Below are positions 8,188 through 17,686 of a DNA stretch of 64,000 nt, in pieces (the stretch's first letter is position 1; every line of letters begins with the position of its first letter). The DNA is taken from positions 1,674,001-1,738,000 of the forward strand of contig NZ_CP082923.1 of the NCBI RefSeq assembly GCF_019931575.1, given 5' to 3'. Both the position numbers and the translations under genes were made by a program. This stretch comes from Caulobacter segnis (lineage in GTDB: Bacteria > Pseudomonadota > Alphaproteobacteria > Caulobacterales > Caulobacteraceae). The notes under the pieces are model-generated. The model worked only from the letters and a program-made list of their open reading frames with translations. It had not been told where the DNA came from and did not search any database.

Positions 8188-9789
8188 ATGCTGACCCTTT
8201 CCCGCTGGAAGATCATCGCCGTAACCCTGTCGGTGATCTTCGGCATTCTGTTCTCCCTGCCCAACGTGCTTCCGCAGAAGACGTTGGACGCCATGCCCAG
8301 CTGGCTGCCGCACCAGAAGCTGAATCTCGGCCTCGACCTGCAAGGCGGTTCGTATCTGCTGTACGAGGTCGACACCGACGCCCTGCACCGCGAGCGCCTG
8401 TCGAACCTGGTGGAAGACGTTCGCACCCAGCTGCGCAACGAGCAGATCCCGTTCGGCGAGCTGGTTCAGCAGGGGGAAGTGGTCAGCGTCCGCATCGGTG
8501 ACGCCTCGCGCTACAACGACGCCCTGAACCTGCTGCGCAAGAACATCGGCGCGCCGATGACCGGCGTGATCGGCGGCAAGGACGTCTCGATCTCGAGCAA
8601 GGGCGACCAGCGCATCGAGATCCGCTACGTGCCGGAAGCCATCCGCGCCGACGCGGCCAAGGCCGTCGAGCAGTCGATCGAGACCATCCGTCGCCGGATC
8701 GACAGCCTGGGCACCAAGGAGCCCTCGATCAACCGCCAGGGCGACAACCGGATCATGATCCAGGCGCCCGGCGAGAGCGATCCGGAGAAGCTGCGCAGCG
8801 TCATCGGCAAGACCGCCAAGCTGACCTTCCAGATGGTCGACGAGACGGTGACGCCGGAAGACGTCCAGGCCGGCCGCATCCCGCCCGGCTCGGAAGTGCT
8901 GCAGAGCGAGGACGCGTACTCCCCGTACTACGTGCTCAAGAAGCGCGCCCTGGTCTCGGGCGAGGAACTGACCAACGCCCAGCAGCAGTTCGACCCGCAG
9001 ACCGGCCACCCGGTCGTGCAGTTCACCTTCAACGGCGTGGGCGCCCGCAAGTTCGGCGACGCCACGGCCCGCAACGTCGGCAAGAAGTTCGCCATCGTCC
9101 TCGACAAGAAGGTGATCTCGGCGCCCGTGATCAACGGCGCGATCACCGGCGGCACCGGCATCATCACCGGCAACTTCACGGTCGACAGCGCCAACGAGCT
9201 GTCGCTGCTGCTGCGCTCGGGCGCTCTGCCCGCGCCGCTGAACGTGGAAGACCAGCGCACCGTGACCGCCGAGCTCGGCGCCGACGCCGTCAAGGCCGGC
9301 TCGATCTCGCTGGCCATCGGCGCGGCGGCCATGTTCGTGTTCGTGATCCTGGCCTACGGCCTGTTCGGCGGTTTCGCGGCCATCGCCCTGGTCGTCAACG
9401 TGCTGCTGATCATCGGCATCATGTCGATGACCCAGGCGACCCTGACCTTCCCGGGCATCGCCGGTCTGATCCTGACCCTGGCTGTCGCCGTCGACGCCAA
9501 CGTGCTGATCTATGAGCGCATGCGCGACGAGGCCAATGCGGGCAGGACGCCCATGGCGGCGGCCGACCACGGCTATCGCCTGGCCCTGACCTCGATCCTG
9601 GACGCCAACATCACCAGCCTGATCTCGGGCCTGATCATGTTCAGCTTCGGCTCGGGCCCGGTGAAGGGCTTCGCCTGGACCCTGGTGATCGGCGTGTTCA
9701 CGTCGCTGTTCACCGCCATCTTCATCACTCAAGTGCTCATCGGCTGGTGGTTCAAGACCACGAAGCCGAAGCAGCTGCCGATCGCATAG
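8188..9789 (+). CDS. secD: Protein translocase subunit SecD
   Basis: Inner-membrane subunit that, with SecF, uses the proton gradient to pull exported proteins into the periplasm. It has 533 residues: a first transmembrane helix near residues 10-28, the motif LGLDLQGGSYLLYEVD, a large periplasmic P1 domain, then five further helices in the C-terminal third. The conserved AVAVDANVLIYERMRDE segment carries the membrane Asp needed for proton coupling. The ATG at 8188 is chosen over an upstream in-frame TTG. secF starts 11 bases after its stop. Confidence 0.96.
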   Translation: MLTLSRWKIIAVTLSVIFGILFSLPNVLPQKTLDAMPSWLPHQKLNLGLDLQGGSYLLYEVDTDALHRERLSNLVEDVRTQLRNEQIPFGELVQQGEVVSVRIGDASRYNDALNLLRKNIGAPMTGVIGGKDVSISSKGDQRIEIRYVPEAIRADAAKAVEQSIETIRRRIDSLGTKEPSINRQGDNRIMIQAPGESDPEKLRSVIGKTAKLTFQMVDETVTPEDVQAGRIPPGSEVLQSEDAYSPYYVLKKRALVSGEELTNAQQQFDPQTGHPVVQFTFNGVGARKFGDATARNVGKKFAIVLDKKVISAPVINGAITGGTGIITGNFTVDSANELSLLLRSGALPAPLNVEDQRTVTAELGADAVKAGSISLAIGAAAMFVFVILAYGLFGGFAAIALVVNVLLIIGIMSMTQATLTFPGIAGLILTLAVAVDANVLIYERMRDEANAGRTPMAAADHGYRLALTSILDANITSLISGLIMFSFGSGPVKGFAWTLVIGVFTSLFTAIFITQVLIGWWFKTTKPKQLPIA

Positions 9790-9800
9790 GAGACCCGACC

Positions 9801-10747
<947 letters not shown>

Positions 10748-10748
<1 letters not shown>

Positions 10749-11101
10749 TGCGGCAGCCGCCGTCCATCGACGCCTGGGGCGGCGGCGGCTTTCGGGTCGC
10801 CGGCGACTGGCGGCCCGGCTCGCTGCTGGTCCTCGACGACCAGCCGCGCGACTGGCATGTGACGGCCCTGGCCGACCTCAAGCCCGAGGACTTCGCCGAG
10901 GTCCTCGCGGCCGGCGCGGCGGTGGAGTTCATCCTGCTGGGCACGGGCCTCGTCAACGCCCTGCCGCCGCGTCCCGTGCGCGACGCGCTGAAGGCCGCGG
11001 GCGTGGGCCTGGAGTTCATGAGCACCGAGGCCGCCGCCCGCACCTATAACGTCCTGGCCAGCGAGGGCCGCCGGATGGCGGCGGCGCTGATCGCGGTCTA
11101 A
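10748..11101 (+). CDS. Mth938-like (DUF498, NDUFAF3-related) domain protein
   Basis: A 117-residue single-domain protein of the Mth938 family. Typical parts are GGGFRVAGDWRPGSLLVLDD near the N terminus and EFILLGTGLVNALPP in the middle. The human relative NDUFAF3 helps assemble respiratory complex I, and its alphaproteobacterial relatives sit next to secDF, as here. Its start overlaps the secF stop by one base. Function in this organism is inferred from the family. Confidence 0.85.
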
Positions 11102-11103
11102 GA

Positions 11104-11619
11104 CTAAGGCTCCCAGCCCTCAGGGGCGGGCTCGATGGCCGTATATCGCTCGATCCAGGCCGTGAAGCTGTCGGCGGCGACCGTCACGCTGCCATCGTCA
11201 TGATCCCAGAACCATACGGCCGATCGGTCCGCACCGGGACGGGAGTCGAAGCAGAAAAGGTTGCCGCCGCAATCGTTGGCGAAAGCCACAAGATGGTCCG
11301 GCATGCCGCCGCCCCGCCAATCGTCGGTCAGCCGGATTATCTCCTCGGGATTGAAGAAGCCCGACACGTCGGCGAAGTCCGCGTTGGCCGCGAGTATGCC
11401 GTCGAGCAGGGCGATGCCCGGCCGAGGGAGGCCGTACGCCAGGACCGCCTGCCGGTAGTCCGGTGGTAGCATGAAGCCGAACCGCGCTTCGACGGCGTCC
11501 AGGTCGGGCTCTGCGACCTTTTCCGGCGGATAGTCCGGGTGGGTCCACTTTCCGGTGAACTGTTCAAGGGACAAGCGACGCTCCCATCTTCGCGGCGTAG
11601 AAGCCGGACGGTAAACCAC
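11104..11619 (-). CDS. SMI1/KNR4 family protein
   Basis: A 171-residue cytoplasmic protein. The middle contains the family pattern: LDAVEARFGFMLPPDYRQAVL, then GFFNPEEIIRLTDDW, then HLVAFANDCGGNLFCFD. In bacteria many SMI1/KNR4 proteins are immunity proteins against secreted toxins, but no toxin or secretion gene is visible nearby, so that role is not supported here. It is convergent with the Mth938 gene, ending 2 bases from it. The start is uncertain; a later in-frame codon could also serve. Confidence 0.75.
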   Translation of the reverse strand: MVYRPASTPRRWERRLSLEQFTGKWTHPDYPPEKVAEPDLDAVEARFGFMLPPDYRQAVLAYGLPRPGIALLDGILAANADFADVSGFFNPEEIIRLTDDWRGGGMPDHLVAFANDCGGNLFCFDSRPGADRSAVWFWDHDDGSVTVAADSFTAWIERYTAIEPAPEGWEP

Positions 11620-11746
11620 ACCGCTTTAGCCGAGGCCGCAACAGCCTCGAGTCGCCTTGGAAGACCCCCGTTTCCCGGAACTTTGCCGACTCCCCCGAAC
11701 AGTCCTATGGTCGCGCCCAAGCAATAGGGATCCGAGGGGGAAACCG

Positions 11747-12361
11747 ATGTCTGGACTGCTTTCGAACTTCCGCAACACCATCATCGTCAGCGTCATCCTG
11801 GCGCTGGTGATCGTCATCGGCTACGGGCACAGCCCGCACGGCCATGACAGCAGCTACTTCCAGGCCATCTTCCGCCTGCTGCACGTCTGGTTCGGCATCC
11901 TGTGGATCGGGCTGCTGTACTATTTCAACTTCGTGCAGATCCGGGTGATGCCGCAGATCCCGGCCGAGCTGAAGCCGGCGGTCAGCAAGTACATCGCGCC
12001 CGAAGCGCTGTTCTGGTTCCGCTGGGCGGCCCTGGCCACCTGGGTGATGGGCGTGATCCTGGCGTTCAGCCGCGGCTACCTGCTGGAAGCGGCGACCCTG
12101 GGCCTTGCCGGCGGCTATACGCCCGGCGTCGACATGGGCTTCACCTTCATCGGCACCGGCATGTGGCTGGCCACGGTGATGTTCTTCAACGTCTGGGTCT
12201 TCATCTGGCCGAACCAGAAGATCGCCCTGGGCCTGGTCGAGGCCGACGCCGACGCCAAGGCCAAGGCGGCCAAGACGGCGATGCTGTTCTCGCGCACCAA
12301 CACCCTGCTCAGCATCCCGATGCTGGCGACCATGGCGATGAACCAGACGCTGTTCGGCTGA
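11747..12361 (+). CDS. PuuD/urate-oxidase-N-type integral membrane protein
   Basis: A 204-residue protein with about five transmembrane helices. The segment LLHVWFGILWIGLLYYFNFVQ and the later GMWLATVMFFNVWVFIWPNQ match the membrane domain of the PuuD urate hydroxylase family (Urate_ox_N). It lacks the C-terminal cytochrome c domain of true PuuD, so uric acid oxidation cannot be assumed. The ATG at 11747 is chosen because the hydrophobic N terminus begins there. A terminator hairpin follows it. Confidence 0.75.
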   Translation: MSGLLSNFRNTIIVSVILALVIVIGYGHSPHGHDSSYFQAIFRLLHVWFGILWIGLLYYFNFVQIRVMPQIPAELKPAVSKYIAPEALFWFRWAALATWVMGVILAFSRGYLLEAATLGLAGGYTPGVDMGFTFIGTGMWLATVMFFNVWVFIWPNQKIALGLVEADADAKAKAAKTAMLFSRTNTLLSIPMLATMAMNQTLFG

Positions 12362-12388
12362 CGCCGGAGAAAATTGGTGTAAGGGGAG

Positions 12389-12420
12389 GGCCCGCCGCGA
12401 TCCGGCGGGCCTTCTTCGTT
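12389..12420 (+). terminator. Terminator hairpin after the PuuD-like gene
   Basis: Perfect 9-bp stem GGCCCGCCG / CGGCGGGCC (12389-12397 with 12403-12411), a 5-base loop, then TTCTTCGTTT. It ends just 9 bases before the next start, so the downstream gene needs read-through or a promoter inside this region. Confidence 0.7.
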
Positions 12421-12428
12421 TCGAGACC

Positions 12429-13142
12429 ATGGCCGACACCGAAACCCTCGACGACCTCGTCCGCCGCGTCGATCCCGACCGCTGGCTGGCCAGCCGGTTC
12501 ATCGGCGACGCCGCCGCCCGGGCCGACGTCATCGCGCTCTACGCCATGAACTACGAGCTGGCCCGGGTGGCCGGCGGGGTCTCCAACGCCCTGATGGGCG
12601 AGATCCGCCTGACCTGGTGGCGCGAGGCCATGGAAGAGATCGCGGCCGGCAAGACCCCGCGCAAGCATCCCAATGTCGAGGCGCTGGCCGCCTCGGGCCT
12701 CGATCCGAACGTCTTGGCGACCCTGGCCGACGCCCGCTTCACCGACCTGGACGAGGGCCCCCTGAGGGACGAGGCGGCGGTGCTGGCCTATGTCGACGGC
12801 ACGGCCGGGGCGCTGGCGGTGCTGGCCGCCCGGCGGCTGGACGCGAGCGCCGACCCGCACGCGGTCAAGGGCGCGGCGCGGGCCTGGGGGCTATCGGGCC
12901 TGTGGCGGCTGAAGCAGGCGGGCCGCGACCGACTGCCGGCGGACTGGACGCAGGCCGACCTGAAGCGCCGTGTCGAGGCGCAGCTGAAGGCCGCGCGAGG
13001 CGAGGTGAGGGGGCTGCCGGTGGCGGCCTTCCCGGCCGTGGCCCCGGCGGCCCTGGCGCGCGCCTATGTCGGCGGCCGCGAGATGGGCGAGCTGGAGAAG
13101 AAGGCGCGGCTGACGTTCGCGGTGGCGACCGGAAGGCTGTAG
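12429..13142 (+). CDS. Squalene/phytoene synthase family protein (NDUFAF6-like)
   Basis: A 237-residue member of the trans-isoprenyl diphosphate synthase-like family. LYAMNYELARV and MGEIRLTWWREAMEEI fit the conserved first half, but the second Asp-rich motif of true synthases is not apparent (YVDGTAGAL stands in that region). This suggests the branch related to NDUFAF6, a complex I assembly factor, rather than a carotenoid enzyme. The nearby Mth938 (NDUFAF3-type) gene supports this. Two unrelated genes now lie between them. Confidence 0.75.
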   Translation: MADTETLDDLVRRVDPDRWLASRFIGDAAARADVIALYAMNYELARVAGGVSNALMGEIRLTWWREAMEEIAAGKTPRKHPNVEALAASGLDPNVLATLADARFTDLDEGPLRDEAAVLAYVDGTAGALAVLAARRLDASADPHAVKGAARAWGLSGLWRLKQAGRDRLPADWTQADLKRRVEAQLKAARGEVRGLPVAAFPAVAPAALARAYVGGREMGELEKKARLTFAVATGRL

Positions 13143-13160
13143 CTCGCCCATACTCCAACA

Positions 13161-13268
13161 CCGCTCATCCCCGCGAAAGCGGGGACCCAAGCTGACTCTC
13201 GGGCTATGGCGAGGCGGTGACTAAGATCCAACCTCGGCTTGGGTCCCCGCTTTCGCGGGGATGAGCGG
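13161..13268. repeat. Intergenic palindromic (REP-like) element with perfect 32-bp arms
   Basis: The 32 bases at 13161-13192 are the exact reverse complement of 13237-13268. Each arm contains its own hairpin, CCCCGC-GAAA-GCGGGG. The 44-base spacer is unrelated. The element fills the convergent gap between the squalene-synthase-like gene and the S9 peptidase gene. It resembles REP-type dispersed elements of Proteobacteria; copy number cannot be judged here. Confidence 0.85.
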
Positions 13269-13287
13269 ATAAGGGGAGGTCAGGCGA

Positions 13288-15381
13288 TCACTTCCCCGGC
13301 CGCGTGTTCCCCGTCCACTGATCCAGCCAGTCCAGTACTTCCTTGTGCCACTGGACCGAGTTCTGGGCCTTCAGGACCCAGTGGTTCTCGTTGGGGAAGT
13401 ACAGCAGCTTGCTGGGCACGCCCTTGCGCTGCAGGGCGGTGAAGGCCGAGAGGCCCTGCTCGACCGGGATGCGGTAATCCAGCTGGCCCTGGATCACCAG
13501 CTGCGGCTTGGTCCAGTTGGCCACGTGGTCGACCGGGTTGAAGGTCTGGAAGGTGTTGCCCGGCGTCCAGGGCGTGCCGCCGTTCTCCCACTCGGTGAAC
13601 CAGAGCTCCTCGGTGGCGTAGCCCATCGAGCGGGTGTCGAAGACGCCGTCGTGGTCGACCAGGCACTTCCAGGGCGCGTTCCAGTTGCCGGCGATCCAGT
13701 TGATCATGTAGCCGCCGTACGAGGCGCCCAGGGCGCAGGCGCGGTCGGCGTCCAGGAAGCCGTACTTCTGGGTCGCGAAGGCCCAGCCCTTCTGCAGGTC
13801 CTCCAGCGGGCGGTCGCCCCAGTGCTGGCTGATCGCGTCGGTGAAGGCCTGGCCGTAGCCGGTCGAGCCGTGGAAATCGACCATCACCACGGCGTAGCCG
13901 GCGTTGGCGTAGACCTGCGGGTTCCAGCGGTACGACCAGCTGTTGCTGAACGAGCCCTGCGGACCGCCGTGGATCAGGAAGGCCACCGGATACTTCTTGG
14001 CCGGGTCGAAGTTGGCGGGTTTCAGCACGAAGCCGTGCACGGTCTCGTCGTTCCAGCCTTTGAAGTCGAACTGCTCGGGCTCGCCCCAGGCGACGTCTTT
14101 CAGCGTCTCGCTGGAAACGCTGGCGATCTTCACCGGCGGGCCCTTCTTGGCCAGCAGGAACAGCTCGGACGGGCTTTTCAGCGAGTCGGAGGCATAGACG
14201 ACGCCGGCGGGCGAGACGTCGAAGGCGGTGACATGGCCCTCGCCGGTCAGGGCGGTGACCTTGGCGGTCTTGACGTCGATGGCGAACAGCTTGCCCTGAC
14301 CGACGTCCAGGGCCGTGGCGTAGATCGTCTTGCCGTCGGCGCTCCAGGCGATGGAATCGGCCGAACGATCCCAGGTCGGGGCCAGCTCGCGCACCTTCTG
14401 GGTCGTCTCGTCATAGATCATGATCGCGAAGCGGTCGGCCTCGAAGCCCGGCCGCTTCATGGCGCGATAGGCGATCAGCTTGCCGTCCGGCGACGCGATC
14501 CCGGTCGTGTCCCAGGCCTTGTTGTCGGCGGTGTAGTTGACCGGCTTGGCCGAACCGTCCAGCGGGACGCCCCACATGTCGTAATTGGTGGTCCAGGGCT
14601 CGTCCTTGCCCGCCACCTTGGCCGAGAAGACCACGGTCTTGCTGTCGAAGCTGACCGTGAAGTCCTCGTCGCCGCCATAGGGCTTGGTCGGGGTGTCGCC
14701 GTCGAAACCCTTCATCAGGTCGACCGGCTGGCCCATCGCCACGCCGTCCGGGCCCAGGGTCCAGGCGAAGAGGTGATTCTTGGTCCCGTCGTTCCACGTA
14801 TCCCAGTGGCGGACGAACAGGCGGTCATAGACCACGCCGGTGGCCTTGGTCGCGGTCTTGGCCGCCAGCTTGGCCTCGGTGCAGGCGAAGTCGGCGCAGT
14901 CGGGGAACACGGCCTGGGCGACGACGATGGTCTTGCCGTCCGGGGCGACCTTGTAGGCGAGGACGTCGAACGGAGCCTTGGTCACCTGGGTCGCCGTCTC
15001 GCCCGTCACGTCGGTGCGGAACACCTGCTCGGTCCCGCCCGCGCGGCCGGACGAGAAGTAGATGGCCTTGCCGTCGGCGCTCCAGCGGCCGCTCGACGCG
15101 CCGCCGTCCGAGATCTTCAGCCGACGCGGGGCCATCTTGGTCTTCAGGTCGGCGACCCACAGCGACATCGAGGCCTTGTTGGCCGGATAGTCCAGGGTCC
15201 GCACCGTATAGAGCACGTAGCGGCCGTCCGGCGAGACCCGCGGATCGCTCAGCCGGTCCAGGCTGGCCATGTCCTTGGCGGTGAAGACGTGAGGCTTTTG
15301 GGGAGCCTGGGCGTGGGCCGCGCCGGCCAGGGCGACGGCGAGGACGGCGGCCGAGGCCGCGAAACGCAAGCTCTTGATCAT
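13288..15381 (-). CDS. Exported S9-family (prolyl oligopeptidase/acylaminoacyl) peptidase
   Basis: A 697-residue serine peptidase. A Sec signal peptide (VLAVALAGAAHA, cleavage near residue 24) is followed by a seven-bladed WD40-like propeller with repeated SPDG and SADGK motifs, then an alpha/beta-hydrolase domain. The nucleophile lies in GASYGGYM, and the catalytic His is in FPNENHW near the C terminus. It probably degrades oligopeptides in the periplasm. ATG at 15381 is preferred to a TTG three codons upstream. Confidence 0.9.
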   Translation of the reverse strand: MIKSLRFAASAAVLAVALAGAAHAQAPQKPHVFTAKDMASLDRLSDPRVSPDGRYVLYTVRTLDYPANKASMSLWVADLKTKMAPRRLKISDGGASSGRWSADGKAIYFSSGRAGGTEQVFRTDVTGETATQVTKAPFDVLAYKVAPDGKTIVVAQAVFPDCADFACTEAKLAAKTATKATGVVYDRLFVRHWDTWNDGTKNHLFAWTLGPDGVAMGQPVDLMKGFDGDTPTKPYGGDEDFTVSFDSKTVVFSAKVAGKDEPWTTNYDMWGVPLDGSAKPVNYTADNKAWDTTGIASPDGKLIAYRAMKRPGFEADRFAIMIYDETTQKVRELAPTWDRSADSIAWSADGKTIYATALDVGQGKLFAIDVKTAKVTALTGEGHVTAFDVSPAGVVYASDSLKSPSELFLLAKKGPPVKIASVSSETLKDVAWGEPEQFDFKGWNDETVHGFVLKPANFDPAKKYPVAFLIHGGPQGSFSNSWSYRWNPQVYANAGYAVVMVDFHGSTGYGQAFTDAISQHWGDRPLEDLQKGWAFATQKYGFLDADRACALGASYGGYMINWIAGNWNAPWKCLVDHDGVFDTRSMGYATEELWFTEWENGGTPWTPGNTFQTFNPVDHVANWTKPQLVIQGQLDYRIPVEQGLSAFTALQRKGVPSKLLYFPNENHWVLKAQNSVQWHKEVLDWLDQWTGNTRPGK

Positions 15382-15667
15382 GAAACCCAATTTCCCGGAA
15401 ACGGTTATCCCATCTGGCGGCGGAGCCTAGTCCGGCTTTTCGCCACCCGCTAGGGGAGCGAGGCAAGAGAATCCCGAGCACGGATCGCCGATCGGCGTTC
15501 TGTTTCGACGCATGCGCGATCGTAATAAAAGTGAAACAAAGTCAGTCGCTTAGCGCGTAACAATCCGAAACAGGACTTGCTTTGCCGCGACGCAGCATCC
15601 TTCCTACATGGTTAGCCGGGGCGATAGGATGGCCGTAGAGCCTTCCGTCCAACGATAAGGGTCTCTG
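15382..15667. promoter_or_regulatory. Divergent intergenic region between the S9 peptidase and lpxC
   Basis: 286 bases without a credible gene. It must hold the promoters for the peptidase (minus) and lpxC (plus). A GANTC site (GAATC, 15469-15473) is present. The part at 15500-15545 is AT-richer than its surroundings (ATCGTAATAAAAGTGAAAC). I could not assign clear -35/-10 boxes. Confidence 0.4.
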
Positions 15668-16564
15668 GTGTCGGCTTCGGGTTATTTTCAGCACACGGTC
15701 GCAGGACCGGTGATCTTCGCGGGGATCGGCCTGCACACCGGCGCGCACGTGCGCGTCGCGGTGCGTCCGGCGGCTCCCGACGCGGGGATCGTCTTCGTGC
15801 GGACCGACGTGCACGACCGTGACAATCGCGTCCCCGTCACCGCCCAGGCGGTCTGCCAGACGCAACTGGGCACGGTCATCGGTAACGGCGACGACGTCCG
15901 CGTCTCGACCATCGAGCACCTGATGGCGGCCCTGGCGGCCCTGTCGATCGACAACTGCGTCGTCGAGTTGGACGGCCCGGAAGTGCCGATCATGGACGGC
16001 TCGTCCGAGCCCTTCGTCCAGATCCTGGACCGAGCCGGCCGCCGCAAGCAGGAAGCCGTTCGCCAGTACATCGAGATCCTGGCTCCGATCACGGTCGAGG
16101 AGGGCGACAAGCGCGCCAGCCTGCTGCCGTCGGACCGTTTCGAGGTCGCCTTCGAGATCGCCTTCGGCAGCAAGGCCATCGGTCGCCAGGCCGTTGACCT
16201 GACCGTCGACGAAGAATCGTTCCGCGCCGAGCTTTCCGAGTGCCGGACCTTCGGCTTCGTCCGCGACGTCGAGGCCCTGCGCGCCATCGGCCTGGCCCGC
16301 GGCGGCTCGATGGAGAACGCCGTGGTCATCGACGGCGACCGCGTGCTGAACCCGGAAGGCCTGCGCCGCCCGGACGAATTCGTGCGCCACAAGGCCCTGG
16401 ACGCCATTGGCGACCTCTATGTGCTGGGCAAGCCGATCCTCGGCCGCTTCGAAGGCGTTCTGGCCGGTCACGGCCTCAATAACGCCGTGGTTAGAGCGTT
16501 GCTGTCCCAGCCGCGCGCCTGGCGCCTTCGCGCTCTCGCGTCGGAACTGGCTGAAGCGGTCTAG
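15668..16564 (+). CDS. lpxC: UDP-3-O-acyl-N-acetylglucosamine deacetylase LpxC
   Basis: Zinc-dependent enzyme for the first committed step of lipid A synthesis, 298 residues. Zinc ligands are visible: His84 in STIEHLMAAL, and His241 and Asp245 in HKALD; His268 in LAGHGLNNAV is the catalytic His. The numbering runs close to that of E. coli (79, 238, 242, 265). The start is GTG. The gene is followed by bamD after about 100 bases. Confidence 0.97.
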   Translation: MSASGYFQHTVAGPVIFAGIGLHTGAHVRVAVRPAAPDAGIVFVRTDVHDRDNRVPVTAQAVCQTQLGTVIGNGDDVRVSTIEHLMAALAALSIDNCVVELDGPEVPIMDGSSEPFVQILDRAGRRKQEAVRQYIEILAPITVEEGDKRASLLPSDRFEVAFEIAFGSKAIGRQAVDLTVDEESFRAELSECRTFGFVRDVEALRAIGLARGGSMENAVVIDGDRVLNPEGLRRPDEFVRHKALDAIGDLYVLGKPILGRFEGVLAGHGLNNAVVRALLSQPRAWRLRALASELAEAV

Positions 16565-16661
16565 GGGGCTACCCGGCTCCGCGTTCGGCCTTCGCATTTG
16601 CGCCTTTCACGGCGTGGTGTAGAAGCCTTGCACGGCGCTGGGGCGCGCGTTTGCTTCGAAG

Positions 16662-17591
16662 GTGAGAGACTCCGTGCTTCGTAATTTTTCGGGACGTTCG
16701 GCCGTCACCATCGCCGCTGTGCTCGCCGCCGTGTCGGTGGCGGGCTGCGCCGGCAAGTCCAAGAAGCCGACCCTCGCCTACGAAGAGCGTCCCGTCGAAC
16801 TGCTGTATTCCACGGGCGCCGATCGCCTGGACCGCGGCAACTGGAACGAGGCCGTCGACTATTTCCGCGAGGTCGAGCGCCAGCACCCCTATTCGGAATG
16901 GTCGCGCCGTTCGATCCTGATGACCGGCTACGCCCACTACATGGGCAACCAGTACAACGACGCCATTGGCGACGCCGACCGGTTCATCTCGCTGTATCCG
17001 GGCAATCCGTCGGCCCAGTACGCCTTCTATCTGAAGGCCATCTGCTACTTCGAGCAGATCGTCGACGTGAACCGCGACCAGGCCGCCACCGAGCAGGCCC
17101 TGGCGGCCTTGCGCGACGTGGTCCAGCGCTATCCGAACACCGAATACGCCACCGACTCGCGCCTGAAGATCGACATGGTCAACGACCAGCTGGCCGGCAA
17201 GGAAATGGCCATTGGTCGCTACTATCTGAAGAACGGCCAGACCCTGGCCGCGATCGGCCGGTTCAAGACCGTGATCGAGCGCCACCAGACCACCTCGCAC
17301 ACGCCCGAGGCCCTGTTCCGCCTGGTCGAGGCCTATCTGACCCTGGGCCTGAACGAGGAAGCCAAGCGCAACGGCGCGGTCCTCGGCTACAACTTCCCGG
17401 GCGACCGCTGGTACGCTGACGCCTACAAGCTGCTGAACGACAACGGTCTGCGGCCCGCCGTCGAGCCGCTGAAGGCCGGCGCCAAGCGCAACGCCCTGGA
17501 GCGCGCCCTGTCGCGCGACAAGAGCAGCACCCTGGCGCCTCCCGGCGAAAAGAAGGCCAAGAAGGGCCTGATGGGCGTCCTGGGCATGTAG
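16662..17591 (+). CDS. bamD: Outer-membrane assembly lipoprotein BamD (ComL)
   Basis: Essential lipoprotein of the BAM complex, which inserts beta-barrel proteins into the outer membrane. It has 309 residues. The lipobox VAGC ends a signal peptide near residue 29; five TPR-like helices follow, including GNWNEAVDYFREVERQHPYSEW, and RYPNTEYATDS matches the family. The basic C-terminal tail is longer than in E. coli BamD (245 residues). GTG at 16662 or a later GTG at 16674 could be the start. Confidence 0.92.
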   Translation: MRDSVLRNFSGRSAVTIAAVLAAVSVAGCAGKSKKPTLAYEERPVELLYSTGADRLDRGNWNEAVDYFREVERQHPYSEWSRRSILMTGYAHYMGNQYNDAIGDADRFISLYPGNPSAQYAFYLKAICYFEQIVDVNRDQAATEQALAALRDVVQRYPNTEYATDSRLKIDMVNDQLAGKEMAIGRYYLKNGQTLAAIGRFKTVIERHQTTSHTPEALFRLVEAYLTLGLNEEAKRNGAVLGYNFPGDRWYADAYKLLNDNGLRPAVEPLKAGAKRNALERALSRDKSSTLAPPGEKKAKKGLMGVLGM

Positions 17592-17686
17592 CCGCGACGG
17601 GGCCGACGCCAGTATCGGACGGTCGGTCCTGTTTCGTTCTACCTTTGCGCTTTCAAAAACCCTGATTCCCGGCGATCTTGCGCAAC

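Noticed and set aside
13345-15453. 702-codon plus-strand open frame opposite the S9 peptidase
   Set aside because: Shadow frame; the opposite strand has a complete peptidase with signal peptide and catalytic motifs.
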